Assembly (NCBI RefSeq): GCF_026725475.1
Contig: NZ_CP109965.1
Location: forward strand, 248,001-312,000
Direction of reading: 5' to 3'
DNA: 64,000 nt
Source: Catenovulum adriaticum
GTDB lineage: Bacteria; Pseudomonadota; Gammaproteobacteria; Enterobacterales; Alteromonadaceae
The translations under genes were made by a program, and so were the position numbers. Numbering within the stretch: the first letter of the stretch is position 1; the number at the start of each line of letters is the position of its first letter. The notes under the pieces were generated by a model. The model made no database searches. It was not told the DNA's origin and worked only from the letters and a program-made list of their open reading frames with translations. Shown here piece by piece: positions 28,681-36,393 of the stretch.

Positions 28681-28746
28681 AGCCCTAACAAGGCGCTGCA
28701 CTCGGACAATTTTCCGCTTCGCTTCAAATTGCCGGTGAGCGCGGCG
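28681..28746 (+). repeat. attC recombination site of the cassette
   Basis: The site starts with R'' AGCCCTAAC, then L'' AAGGCGCTGCACTCGGAC, a short central stem (CAATTT/AAATTG around GCTTCGC), and L' CCGGTGAGCGCGGC, ending G at the crossover point. L' and L'' are complementary with one extra base, as in genuine attC sites. The R' box that should follow (GTTAGGG) is not present after 28746. Confidence 0.83.
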
Positions 28747-29198
28747 GTATGACTCCCACTGTCAAGTTAAACGCACTGATCCTTGCCTAACTTTTTAAGC
28801 CATAATTTTAAACTCGAATTAGAGCAAAAATAATCAATGACAGCCATCTATAAAAGGTTATAAAAACAGTTGGTTAGTTATTTTTTGTCTTTGGATTCAT
28901 TGGTTTTTATTATTGACATTTTTAAACTTGGCAGTCATCTAACGAATGTGTCTAGTACCTTATATCAGTTAGTTGTTGACGGGTGAAATTCAGGCATATT
29001 GGAACAGAAGAATGCAAATGACAGCCACTTATAAAGGTATAATTTTTTATAACTTTGTTCAATTATTCAATCACTACTATTTAGATTTTATCTAAATTCG
29101 CGATATATGTAATACAACCCCCGAACAAGCACTTCTAATAACAAGCGAATCCCCCTAAACTATAGAAACCAAAAAACTGATGAAACTTAGGAAGAATA
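28747..29198. other. Gap after the integron, with repeat copies
   Basis: No gene is supported. It holds a core-like GTTAAAC/GCCTAAC pair (about 28765-28792), possibly remnants of another attC, plus one full and one partial copy of the dispersed TGACAGCC repeat (28835 and 29015). Confidence 0.5.
28835..28916 (+). repeat. Dispersed ~80-bp repeat, copy 1
   Basis: Starts CAATGACAGCCATCTATAAA, continues with an AGGTTATAAAAACAGTTGGT block and ends in a GGTTTTTAT block. The same order is found at 29632 and 32538. A degenerate copy (AATGACAGCCACTTATAAAG) lies at 29017. Confidence 0.85.
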
Positions 29199-29591
29199 AT
29201 GAAGAAACTATGCATTTTACTAATCGCCTTTATGGGGCTGCCTTTTATGGCAAGCGCTGATCAACAAAAAATTGAAGCTGGTGGCTTTGTGCACAGCGTC
29301 TACTTTTGGTTAAAAAATCCTGACAGTGATTCAGAACGCAAAGAATTTGAAGCGCACCTTACTAAATTTATTAATGCATCTAAATACGTTAAAAGCAAAC
29401 ACATAGGCACTAAAGCTAGCTCTCATCGAGATGTGGTTGATAGCAGTTATGATTACACTCTCATTGTCACTTTCGATGATAAAGCTGCACAAGATAAGTA
29501 CCAAGATGAGCCCGTACATCACAAATTTGTAGAAGATGCATCACACCTTTGGCGTAAAGTTGCTGTTTATGATTCACACAGCATTCTTTAA
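29199..29591 (+). CDS. Exported Dabb-domain protein
   Basis: 130 aa with a clean signal peptide (MKKLCILLIAFMGLPFMASA|DQ). The mature part is a single stress-responsive A/B barrel (Dabb): VHSVYFWLKNPDSDSERKEFEAHL, the central YVKSKHIGTKA strand, YDYTLIVTFDDKAAQDKYQDEPVHHKFVED. Dabb proteins form dimeric ferredoxin-like barrels; secreted versions are frequent near polysaccharide-degradation genes in marine bacteria, but the role is not settled. It precedes the GH16/sulfatase genes. Confidence 0.85.
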   Translation: MKKLCILLIAFMGLPFMASADQQKIEAGGFVHSVYFWLKNPDSDSERKEFEAHLTKFINASKYVKSKHIGTKASSHRDVVDSSYDYTLIVTFDDKAAQDKYQDEPVHHKFVEDASHLWRKVAVYDSHSIL

Positions 29592-29631
29592 TTCATGCGA
29601 TTAAAACAAGTGCTTTAGCCTTTTTAGTAAC

Positions 29632-29712
29632 CAATGACAGCCATCTATAAAAGGTTATAAAAACAGTTGGTTAGTAATTTATTGCTTTTGTGTACATGGG
29701 TTTTTAGGTCTG
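29632..29712 (+). repeat. Dispersed ~80-bp repeat, copy 2
   Basis: The first 44 bases are identical to the copy at 28835; the distal part is diverged but keeps the GGTTTTTA end block. It lies between the Dabb gene and the GH16 gene in a 360-bp gap with no other recognised feature. Confidence 0.85.
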
Positions 29713-29953
29713 TCTATTATTTTTTTATTTGGTAGCAGTTGGTGCAATGATTTTTGTAGTGCCGTACAAAGTGATCTCTGAAACCCAAATAAATGAGTAT
29801 TAAACCTCAGCAACCATAGATTTAATGCGTGGTTTTGTAATTGTGATGGTCTTGGATACTTCATCTAGGTGAATGTATATAAAATTTTAAATTTAAATAT
29901 AAAACTAAATAGGGTATATTTTGCATATCTTTGTTAAAAGGTTGCAAAATAAA

Positions 29954-30853
29954 ATGAAAAAAATATTTAGTATATTGCTCTTAGGCCTATTAACGGCCTG
30001 TTCCGCCCCTCAATCCTCTGTGCCAGCCCGTATGGTGATGGCTTCTGGTCCTTACGTCATTCCAGGACAAGCGCCGCAAATAGAAGCTCAACAATGGCAA
30101 TTAGTTGATAATATGTCAGATGAGTTTAATGACACTGAAATTGATCTAACTAAATGGCAAATCGAGCCAGAAGGCAATGGTTGGGGCTGGATTGGTCGAC
30201 CACCCGGATTATTTAAAGCCGAAAACGTGTCCGAAAGAGACGGTGCAATGCAAGTTGAAGTCAGTGTTTTGCCGGATCCAGTAATACAAAAAGGGCGTGA
30301 GTACACCTACCAAGGCGCTATTGTTCGCTCGATTAACCCAGGGCAACCCGGCTGGTATTTTGAAACCCGCATGAAAGCCAACGCTACAGAAATGTCATCA
30401 ACATTTTGGTTAATGACAAAAGGCAATTCTAAAAAGAAGCTTGAGTTAGACATTCAAGAATGTGTCGGTACCACATCAGAATTAACCCACAGTTGGGCAA
30501 AAGAATGGGATCAAATCTTTCATTCCAATACGATCCATCGTAAAAACCAATATAATCCAGAGCCAATTCAAATACAGGGTTCGGTTAAAACAAAAAGCAA
30601 AAACCATGAAGATTATTATGTGTATGCAGCTTGGTGGAAGTCAACTGATGAAATACGCTTTTATCTAGATGGAAAGTATGTTTATTCAATCACACCACCG
30701 GCTGTATGGGATGTGCCAGCATTTATTCAAATGGCTATTGAAACTTACGACTGGAACCCAGTGCCTCCAGATGGCGGCATGGTTAAAAGAGGCAACCAAG
30801 AAGCGCGCACCACCTATTATGATTGGGTAAGAGTTTGGAAAAAACAAAAATAA
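29954..30853 (+). CDS. GH16 family glycoside hydrolase lipoprotein
   Basis: 299 aa from MKKIFSILLL; lipobox LTAC gives a lipoprotein. The GH16 fold is clear: SDEFNDTEIDLTKWQ at the start, YTYQGAIVRS, FETRMKANATEMSSTFWLM, and the catalytic signature LELDIQECVG (ExDxxE: Glu164 nucleophile, Asp166, Glu169 acid/base). The C-terminal end (TTYYDWVRVWKK) is typical. GH16 enzymes of marine bacteria cut agarose, porphyran, carrageenan or laminarin; the adjacent sulfatases favour a sulfated galactan such as porphyran or carrageenan, by inference. Confidence 0.9.
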   Translation: MKKIFSILLLGLLTACSAPQSSVPARMVMASGPYVIPGQAPQIEAQQWQLVDNMSDEFNDTEIDLTKWQIEPEGNGWGWIGRPPGLFKAENVSERDGAMQVEVSVLPDPVIQKGREYTYQGAIVRSINPGQPGWYFETRMKANATEMSSTFWLMTKGNSKKKLELDIQECVGTTSELTHSWAKEWDQIFHSNTIHRKNQYNPEPIQIQGSVKTKSKNHEDYYVYAAWWKSTDEIRFYLDGKYVYSITPPAVWDVPAFIQMAIETYDWNPVPPDGGMVKRGNQEARTTYYDWVRVWKKQK

Positions 30854-30884
30854 GATTTAGCTTACAAAACAATTGAGAAATACG

Positions 30885-32441
30885 ATGAAAATAAAATTAA
30901 CTTTATTGTCGGCTGCATTTGCACTGACAGCGCTCGGATGTAGCCAAACCGCAACTTCGCCCATGTCACAACCGGCAGCGCATAAACAAACAGCAAAACC
31001 CAATATCATTGTGATCCTTGCCGATGATTTAGGCTCGGGTGACGTTAGCTTTTATCACCAAAAATTTAGCGGTAAAAAGCCTGTGGTTGAAACCCCAACC
31101 ATTGACAGCATTGCCAATCAAGGTGTTTGGTTTACCAATGGTCATTCAGCAACTGCCTTATGTGCTCCCACTCGTTACGCAGTGTTAAGTGGCAATAATA
31201 ATTATCGCTCTTATGCCCCTTGGGGTGTTTGGAATACGTTTAGACCCAATGCGATTAAAAGCCAGGATATGACCTTGGCACGAGCTGTTAAACGCGGTGG
31301 ATATACAACAGGGTTTGTTGGTAAATGGCATTTGGGCGGGGATTATTTGTTAAAAGATTCAGATAAAATCTACCGGGGCACTGATTACAAAGAACAGGAA
31401 AAAATAGACTTAACTAAAATGGTTGGCGGCGGCCCGAATGATTTAGGTTTTGACTATAGCTATATGTTACCCACAGGTATCCAAGGCCCGATTTATTTAA
31501 CCTATGAAAACCAGCAGTGGCAACCGCTTACTGATGATTCTAAAATTACTTATCTGGATAAAACATCCGCTATAGAGCCTAAAATTGTCAGCGATAAGGG
31601 CCCAGGTATGGGTGACAGCCACTGGGATACGCGAAAAATGGGAGATGTCATTTCGCAAAAAGCAGTCGACTTTATCAATCAGCGCACATCTAATGAGCCA
31701 TTTTTTCTCTATTATGCGAGCCCAATGGTGCATATACCACATATGCCTCCAAAAACTTTTGATGGTGAACAGATTGCAGGCGCCACACCTTCAGAGCATT
31801 TAGATATGGTTAAAGAACTTGATTTGCAAATAAAGCGTCTGGTTACAGCCTTAAAAGCTCGGGGGGAATATCAAAATACGTTAATTTTAATTACCTCAGA
31901 TAACGGCGGTTTAATGAAACGAGCAAGCATTCAGGCCGGTCATAAAACCAGTGGTATTTATCGAGGTTCAAAAAACCTGCCTTATGAAGGCGGGCACAGA
32001 ACCCCTTATATTGCTAGCTGGCCAAATGGCATATCTGGCGGCGTGATCTCTGACGAGGCAGTGGTTGTTCAGGACTTATTGGCAACAATCGCAGCTGCAG
32101 CTGGCGTGCCGTTAGATGAAAAAGCAGCACCTGATAGTAATAACCTGCTTCCGTTATTAACCCAGTCTGGTGACTTTTTTAGCCGTGAACGTATGTTTTT
32201 GCAAGGTGGCAGTAAAACCCAAGCGATTTATGTTAAGGGCGATTGGAAGTTGATCATGCAGAGTAACTATCAACTAGATGAGTTTGAACCTATCGCACTA
32301 TTTAATCTAAAGGATAATATTCGCGAATTGGAAGCACAAAATCTAGTTGATACTGAAGCGCAGCGCGCCAAAAAAATGCGCGACGAATATCTTAAAATTC
32401 GTCAGTCTAAAATACCGACTGCCCCTAAATATCTTAATTAG
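30885..32441 (+). CDS. Type I (formylglycine) sulfatase, lipoprotein
   Basis: 518 aa, starting 31 bp after the GH16 stop and probably co-transcribed. Lipobox LTALGC. Metal ligands ILADDLG; active-site motif CAPTR (Cys93, converted to formylglycine); HIPHMPP and ITSDNGG later in the alkaline phosphatase-like fold; the C-terminal sub-domain has GDWKLI. It removes sulfate esters from polysaccharide or oligosaccharides. An anaerobic or FGE-type maturase must act on it; none is encoded here. Confidence 0.92.
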   Translation: MKIKLTLLSAAFALTALGCSQTATSPMSQPAAHKQTAKPNIIVILADDLGSGDVSFYHQKFSGKKPVVETPTIDSIANQGVWFTNGHSATALCAPTRYAVLSGNNNYRSYAPWGVWNTFRPNAIKSQDMTLARAVKRGGYTTGFVGKWHLGGDYLLKDSDKIYRGTDYKEQEKIDLTKMVGGGPNDLGFDYSYMLPTGIQGPIYLTYENQQWQPLTDDSKITYLDKTSAIEPKIVSDKGPGMGDSHWDTRKMGDVISQKAVDFINQRTSNEPFFLYYASPMVHIPHMPPKTFDGEQIAGATPSEHLDMVKELDLQIKRLVTALKARGEYQNTLILITSDNGGLMKRASIQAGHKTSGIYRGSKNLPYEGGHRTPYIASWPNGISGGVISDEAVVVQDLLATIAAAAGVPLDEKAAPDSNNLLPLLTQSGDFFSRERMFLQGGSKTQAIYVKGDWKLIMQSNYQLDEFEPIALFNLKDNIRELEAQNLVDTEAQRAKKMRDEYLKIRQSKIPTAPKYLN

Positions 32442-32490
32442 ATTTGCCACTGGTCCAGAATCAGTAATGACTAAAAGCCCCGTTTGACTG

Positions 32491-32526
32491 TAATGCCGCT
32501 CATTTAAGAGTGAGCGGCATTAATTT
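32491..32526 (+). terminator. Terminator of the GH16-sulfatase pair
   Basis: AATGCCGCTCA pairs with TGAGCGGCATT around a short loop, about 50 bp after the sulfatase stop, followed by AATTTTCT. Confidence 0.75.
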
Positions 32527-32537
32527 TCTAAAAAAAT

Positions 32538-32618
32538 CAATGACAGCCATCTATAAAAGTTCATAAAGACAGTTAGTTAGTTGTTTTTTCTTTGAGCTCG
32601 CTGGTTTTTATTTTTGAT
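32538..32618 (+). repeat. Dispersed ~80-bp repeat, copy 3
   Basis: CAATGACAGCCATCTATAAA again, then a diverged AGTTCATAAAGACAGTTAGT block and a GGTTTTTAT block. The rest of the 450-bp gap before the next sulfatase (32619-32896) shows nothing recognisable. Confidence 0.8.
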
Positions 32619-32896
32619 TAAACAATAAATGCGTTAATAACATTTTTGTCATCCATTCTATATTTTGATTGTGTCGCGCGGCGAACTTGACGTTACGATA
32701 AAATTAAACAGCGTGTAGATCGCGCACAAGGCATATCTGCCATGTAAAAATTTTATAGATTATTTTGGATATGTAACTTTAGTTATTTAAAATATTTATA
32801 TAAACATTGAATTTTAAATATAAAAAAAGTTAAACAATTTTAGTGAATTCATATATTCTTAGCTCTGTTAAGTAAGTTGATATGAGTAGAGGATGT

Positions 32897-34867
32897 ATGA
32901 AGCAAGTATTACTAGCGCTATTAAGTATACTTTCAGTTGGGTATGTTGCGGCAAAACCAATGAATGTTATTTTGATTATGGCGGACGATATCAGTGCCAG
33001 AGAGTTTCCGATGTATGAGTCGACCAAGTGGTATGGCGATCGCCGGGCCAAAACACCTGTACTGGATAAGATAGCGGCCGAGGGTGGTAGTTTTATTGAA
33101 ACGGTTTGGGCCAGTACTATATGTAAGCCTACACGTGTTCAAATTATGAATGGCACTTATGCGCATCAAAATAAGTATTGGGATAACAGCCACATGGGCA
33201 CCAATAGTCATACTCAATACGTAGCCTATCAAAGCGCACCAATTACGCTTGGAAACATGAGCCGAGATGCAGGTTATGCCAATATTTGGGTTTCGAAAAC
33301 GCATAACACCGACGGAGCTGATTTGCTTAGCATGGGGTTTAATGAAGGGGTGTTTAATCCTGCCGAAACTAAACGCGCAGGGTGGAACCCGTTTGGAACC
33401 CCTAATGAGAACCCTTATGAAATATTTAGAACCGCTGATCCCAAACATTGGGATCATAAGTCATTTTATTGGTGGCCGGAAATACAGTTAATCAATCATC
33501 CAGATTATCCTGCTGAGCCGTATAAATATGTTAAAACCACATTGAATGATTATGCGCCGGATCTAGAAATGGAATACATTTTTGATTTTATGGATCGTTC
33601 TAAAGCATCGGGCAAGCCATTTTTTGTATACCACACTCCTCATCTAGGTCATACGGCACGAGATCCTGCTGTTAAAGGCAACCCAACACAGTGGGTACCC
33701 ACACCTGAAATTTCATATAACGAAGACGAAGGCAAGTTTGGAACCTACACCCGAGCAGACGCTAAATATATTCCGCAAAAAGATGGCACTTATAAAACAA
33801 AAAATATTACCCCAGAGGGGATTAGCTATCACTTAGAGTATCTTGATTACCAATTATGGCAGTACCTTCAAAAGCTGCAGGATATGGGCGAACTTGAAAA
33901 CACCGTGATTATATTCACCGCTGATAATGCCACGCAGGGCTGGGGAAAAGCTTCTATTAATCGGCAAAAAGGTCCTCATGTGCCAATGATGATCTATGCA
34001 CCAGGTGTAGAGGGACTGGTTCAGGGGCGGCAGAATATTCAGGCTGATTTGACCGATGTTTTACCCACACTGGCCGACATAATGGGCTTCGAATTTCCCG
34101 AAGGTTATGACAAACTGGATGGAAAAAGCATGTGGCCATACCTGACTCAAAAAACTGACAAGCACCGCGATTACATTTATGCGATGCGCCTTGATGCTCA
34201 AATGATACGTAATGATAAGGTACTCAAGGATGGGCACGGTGTTTGGTACGATGCAACCAAGACGCCTGCTGACTACGACAGTTTTGTTAAAATTAACGAT
34301 CTTCCAGAAGGTGAGCATAAAGCCATGTTACTGGCTGAAAAAGCCAAGCTTGAGCCAATGTTAGCTCAATATGATCTTTATAATACGGATTCAGAAGCGC
34401 CATTACCGCCAGCTGATAGCGATGGTGATGGTTTATCGGATGCGTTTGAAAAACAATATGCAGTTTCAAATGCCACTGATGATCCTGACGGGGACGGCAT
34501 CGACAATTTTCACGAATTTGTGTTTGGAACAAATCCAACCGATCCAAACTCACCAACTGCACAACAGAAACCTCATTTGATTGAAGTAAGTGATGCGCAA
34601 GGTGAATATGTAGGGCTTGCCTTTCAGCGCAATGATGTGCTGGGTTATGATTACTTTTTTATAATAGAAGGCACTATTGATGGGAAAAAATGGCAGACCG
34701 ATGGCGTGGTTCAACAATACAGTACTCGCTCTAACGGCGATGGTACTTCTAGAGTAATAGCCCGGGTAGCAGCTGATAAAAGTAAGGCGCTGATTAAAGA
34801 TTTGCGACTTAAGATAATAAAACCTAAAAAGCGACAGCCGCGTAAATATAAAAACCTGTTGCAATAG
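32897..34867 (+). CDS. Secreted type I sulfatase with calcium-binding repeats
   Basis: 656 aa from MKQVLLALLS (a five-codon upstream ATG is less likely). Signal peptide ends near VAAKP. ILIMADDIS metal ligands; FGly motif CKPTR with Cys76; HTPHLGH; IIFTADNAT; KASINRQKGPHVPM. After the catalytic part, about residues 505-560 carry two DxDxDG-type thrombospondin-3 calcium loops (DSDGDGLSD, DPDGDGIDN), then a small beta domain. It is larger than most sulfatases because of this tail, which may aid stability or attachment. Confidence 0.92.
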   Translation: MKQVLLALLSILSVGYVAAKPMNVILIMADDISAREFPMYESTKWYGDRRAKTPVLDKIAAEGGSFIETVWASTICKPTRVQIMNGTYAHQNKYWDNSHMGTNSHTQYVAYQSAPITLGNMSRDAGYANIWVSKTHNTDGADLLSMGFNEGVFNPAETKRAGWNPFGTPNENPYEIFRTADPKHWDHKSFYWWPEIQLINHPDYPAEPYKYVKTTLNDYAPDLEMEYIFDFMDRSKASGKPFFVYHTPHLGHTARDPAVKGNPTQWVPTPEISYNEDEGKFGTYTRADAKYIPQKDGTYKTKNITPEGISYHLEYLDYQLWQYLQKLQDMGELENTVIIFTADNATQGWGKASINRQKGPHVPMMIYAPGVEGLVQGRQNIQADLTDVLPTLADIMGFEFPEGYDKLDGKSMWPYLTQKTDKHRDYIYAMRLDAQMIRNDKVLKDGHGVWYDATKTPADYDSFVKINDLPEGEHKAMLLAEKAKLEPMLAQYDLYNTDSEAPLPPADSDGDGLSDAFEKQYAVSNATDDPDGDGIDNFHEFVFGTNPTDPNSPTAQQKPHLIEVSDAQGEYVGLAFQRNDVLGYDYFFIIEGTIDGKKWQTDGVVQQYSTRSNGDGTSRVIARVAADKSKALIKDLRLKIIKPKKRQPRKYKNLLQ

Positions 34868-35050
34868 CGATTGTGGCCTACGTATTTTCGCCCCAAGCGG
34901 GGCAGATAGACTATTATTAAACCAATAAGTTGTGCTTTTTTGCTGGGGCGGTTAATTTGTTATTAACCGCTGTTTAATTGGCACCGGTATAAATTACTTT
35001 GTATCCGGCTTTGCTCAATTCTGGTTTTATAATGATTTAGGCGGTTTCTT

Positions 35051-35587
35051 ATGTATATGGACGTGATTAAGTTTTGGTTTGAAGAAATTAATCAATCAAG
35101 CTGGTTTGCAAAAAGTGATGAGTTTGACTTACAGTTGAAAAAAAGATTTTTGGCATTGCACGATCGTGCCGTTAACTGTGAACTGTATCAGTGGCGTGAT
35201 TCTGCTTTGGGCTGTTTGGCTGAAATTATTGTATTAGATCAGTTTTCCAGGAACATTTACAGAGATAAACCCCAATCATTCGCTTATGATAGTTTGGCTT
35301 TAGCACTGGCTCAGTCAGCTATAAATCGGGGTTTTGATAATGAGTTAACCCCAGAACAGCGCAGTTTCATGTATATGCCCTATATGCATAGTGAATCGCC
35401 TTTTATTCATAAAGTGGCAGTTGAGCTTTATACTAAATTGGGGATCGAAAAAAACCTTCATTTTGAGCTTAAGCACAAAGCGATTATTGACAGGTTTGGC
35501 AGGTATCCACATAGGAATAAAATTCTGGGGCGAGTTTCAGCACCAGAAGAGCAGTCGTTTTTAAAAACGCCAGACTCAGGCTTTTAG
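35051..35587 (+). CDS. DUF924 family protein
   Basis: 178 aa, all-helical, with the DUF924 blocks VIKFWFEE, SWFAKSDEFD, LAEIIVLDQFSRNIYRDKPQSFAYD, and MPYMHSES plus the late DRFGRYPHRNKILGR. A tetratricopeptide-like fold is known for the family; the biochemical role is unknown. Family members often sit next to metabolic genes without clear link. Cytoplasmic. Confidence 0.88.
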   Translation: MYMDVIKFWFEEINQSSWFAKSDEFDLQLKKRFLALHDRAVNCELYQWRDSALGCLAEIIVLDQFSRNIYRDKPQSFAYDSLALALAQSAINRGFDNELTPEQRSFMYMPYMHSESPFIHKVAVELYTKLGIEKNLHFELKHKAIIDRFGRYPHRNKILGRVSAPEEQSFLKTPDSGF

Positions 35588-35702
35588 TTAATTCGGTAAA
35601 ACCTAAATAAAATAGCTAACCGCCACAACAATTTAATCAACAGCCAATTTAATGTAAGTTGAGGGCATTGTTCAGTTAACCGCAATTAATCAGAGGGAAT
35701 TT

Positions 35703-36260
35703 ATGTTTAAATCACTAAAACTTATTGCTTTATTATCACTGAGTATCTCAGCGGCAACTCAAGCAAGCTCATTAACATTATCAAGCAATGATATTGCTCA
35801 GGGTGAGTTTATGAGCAAAACTCAGGAATTTGATGGGTTTGGTTGTAACGGGGACGATTTATCACCACACCTTAAGTGGTCTAATGCGCCAAAGGGCACT
35901 AAAAGTTTTGCCATTACGGCATACGATCCAGATGCGCCAACCGGTAGTGGCTGGTGGCATTGGCAAATCGTTAATATTCCCGCCAACGTATCTGAGCTAG
36001 CGACTGGCGCTGGCAGTACCACAAAAAATTTGGCACCTAAAGGCAGTTTTCAGGTAGCAAATGATTATGGCAGCAAAGGTTTTGGCGGCGCTTGTCCGCC
36101 TGCCGGACATGGTGTGCATAGGTATCGTTTTACTGTGTATGCTTTGTCGGTTGAAAAGCTAGATTTACCAAAAGGCGCTTCTGGTGCTTTGGCCGGTTTT
36201 ATGATTAATACCAATACCATTGAATCAAGTACCATTGAATCATTGTACAAGCGAAAATAA
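35703..36260 (+). CDS. Periplasmic YbhB/YbcL-type PEBP protein
   Basis: 185 aa with a signal peptide (ends AATQASS). PEBP/Raf kinase inhibitor-like fold marks: FGCNGDDLSPHLKWSNAPKGTKSFAITAYDPDAP, the GWWHWQIVNIPA strand, and GACPPAGHGVHRYRFTVYAL. Ligand unknown; bacterial versions are exported. RBS GAGGGAA before the ATG. Confidence 0.92.
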   Translation: MFKSLKLIALLSLSISAATQASSLTLSSNDIAQGEFMSKTQEFDGFGCNGDDLSPHLKWSNAPKGTKSFAITAYDPDAPTGSGWWHWQIVNIPANVSELATGAGSTTKNLAPKGSFQVANDYGSKGFGGACPPAGHGVHRYRFTVYALSVEKLDLPKGASGALAGFMINTNTIESSTIESLYKRK

Positions 36261-36312
36261 CCAAATTTATTGAGTTTGGTTCGTTGTTTGATCAGCCAGT
36301 TTTTGATTTGAA

Positions 36313-36346
36313 CAAGCATAGAGCATACGCCTATGCTTGCTTTTTT
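36313..36346 (+). terminator. Terminator after the PEBP gene
   Basis: AAGCATAG and CTATGCTT form a stem around a 9-base loop, followed by GCTTTTTT. Confidence 0.75.
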
Positions 36347-36393
36347 AGCGAGCCAGATATTGAAACCCATTTAATTCATTGTTGCCAGCTCAT

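Larger units (their letters stand above)
26411..28746 (+). mobile_element. Integron gene cassette carrying a restriction-modification pair
   Basis: The left junction is GTTAGGGCT (26411-26419), the exact reverse complement of AGCCCTAAC at 28681-28689, which opens the attC. Circularising the cassette between T26412 and G28746 would rebuild a complete attC with perfectly paired R' and R'' boxes. The ~2335-bp cassette holds two convergent genes. Downstream of G28746 there is TATGACT in place of TTRRRY, so no further intact cassette follows. Confidence 0.78.

Noticed and set aside
29679..29864. Minus-strand 61-codon frame before the GH16 gene
   Set aside because: Overlaps the dispersed repeat, no ribosome site and no recognisable family.
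34061..34896. Several minus-strand frames across the second sulfatase
   Set aside because: Shadows of the intact sulfatase reading frame with no ribosome sites.
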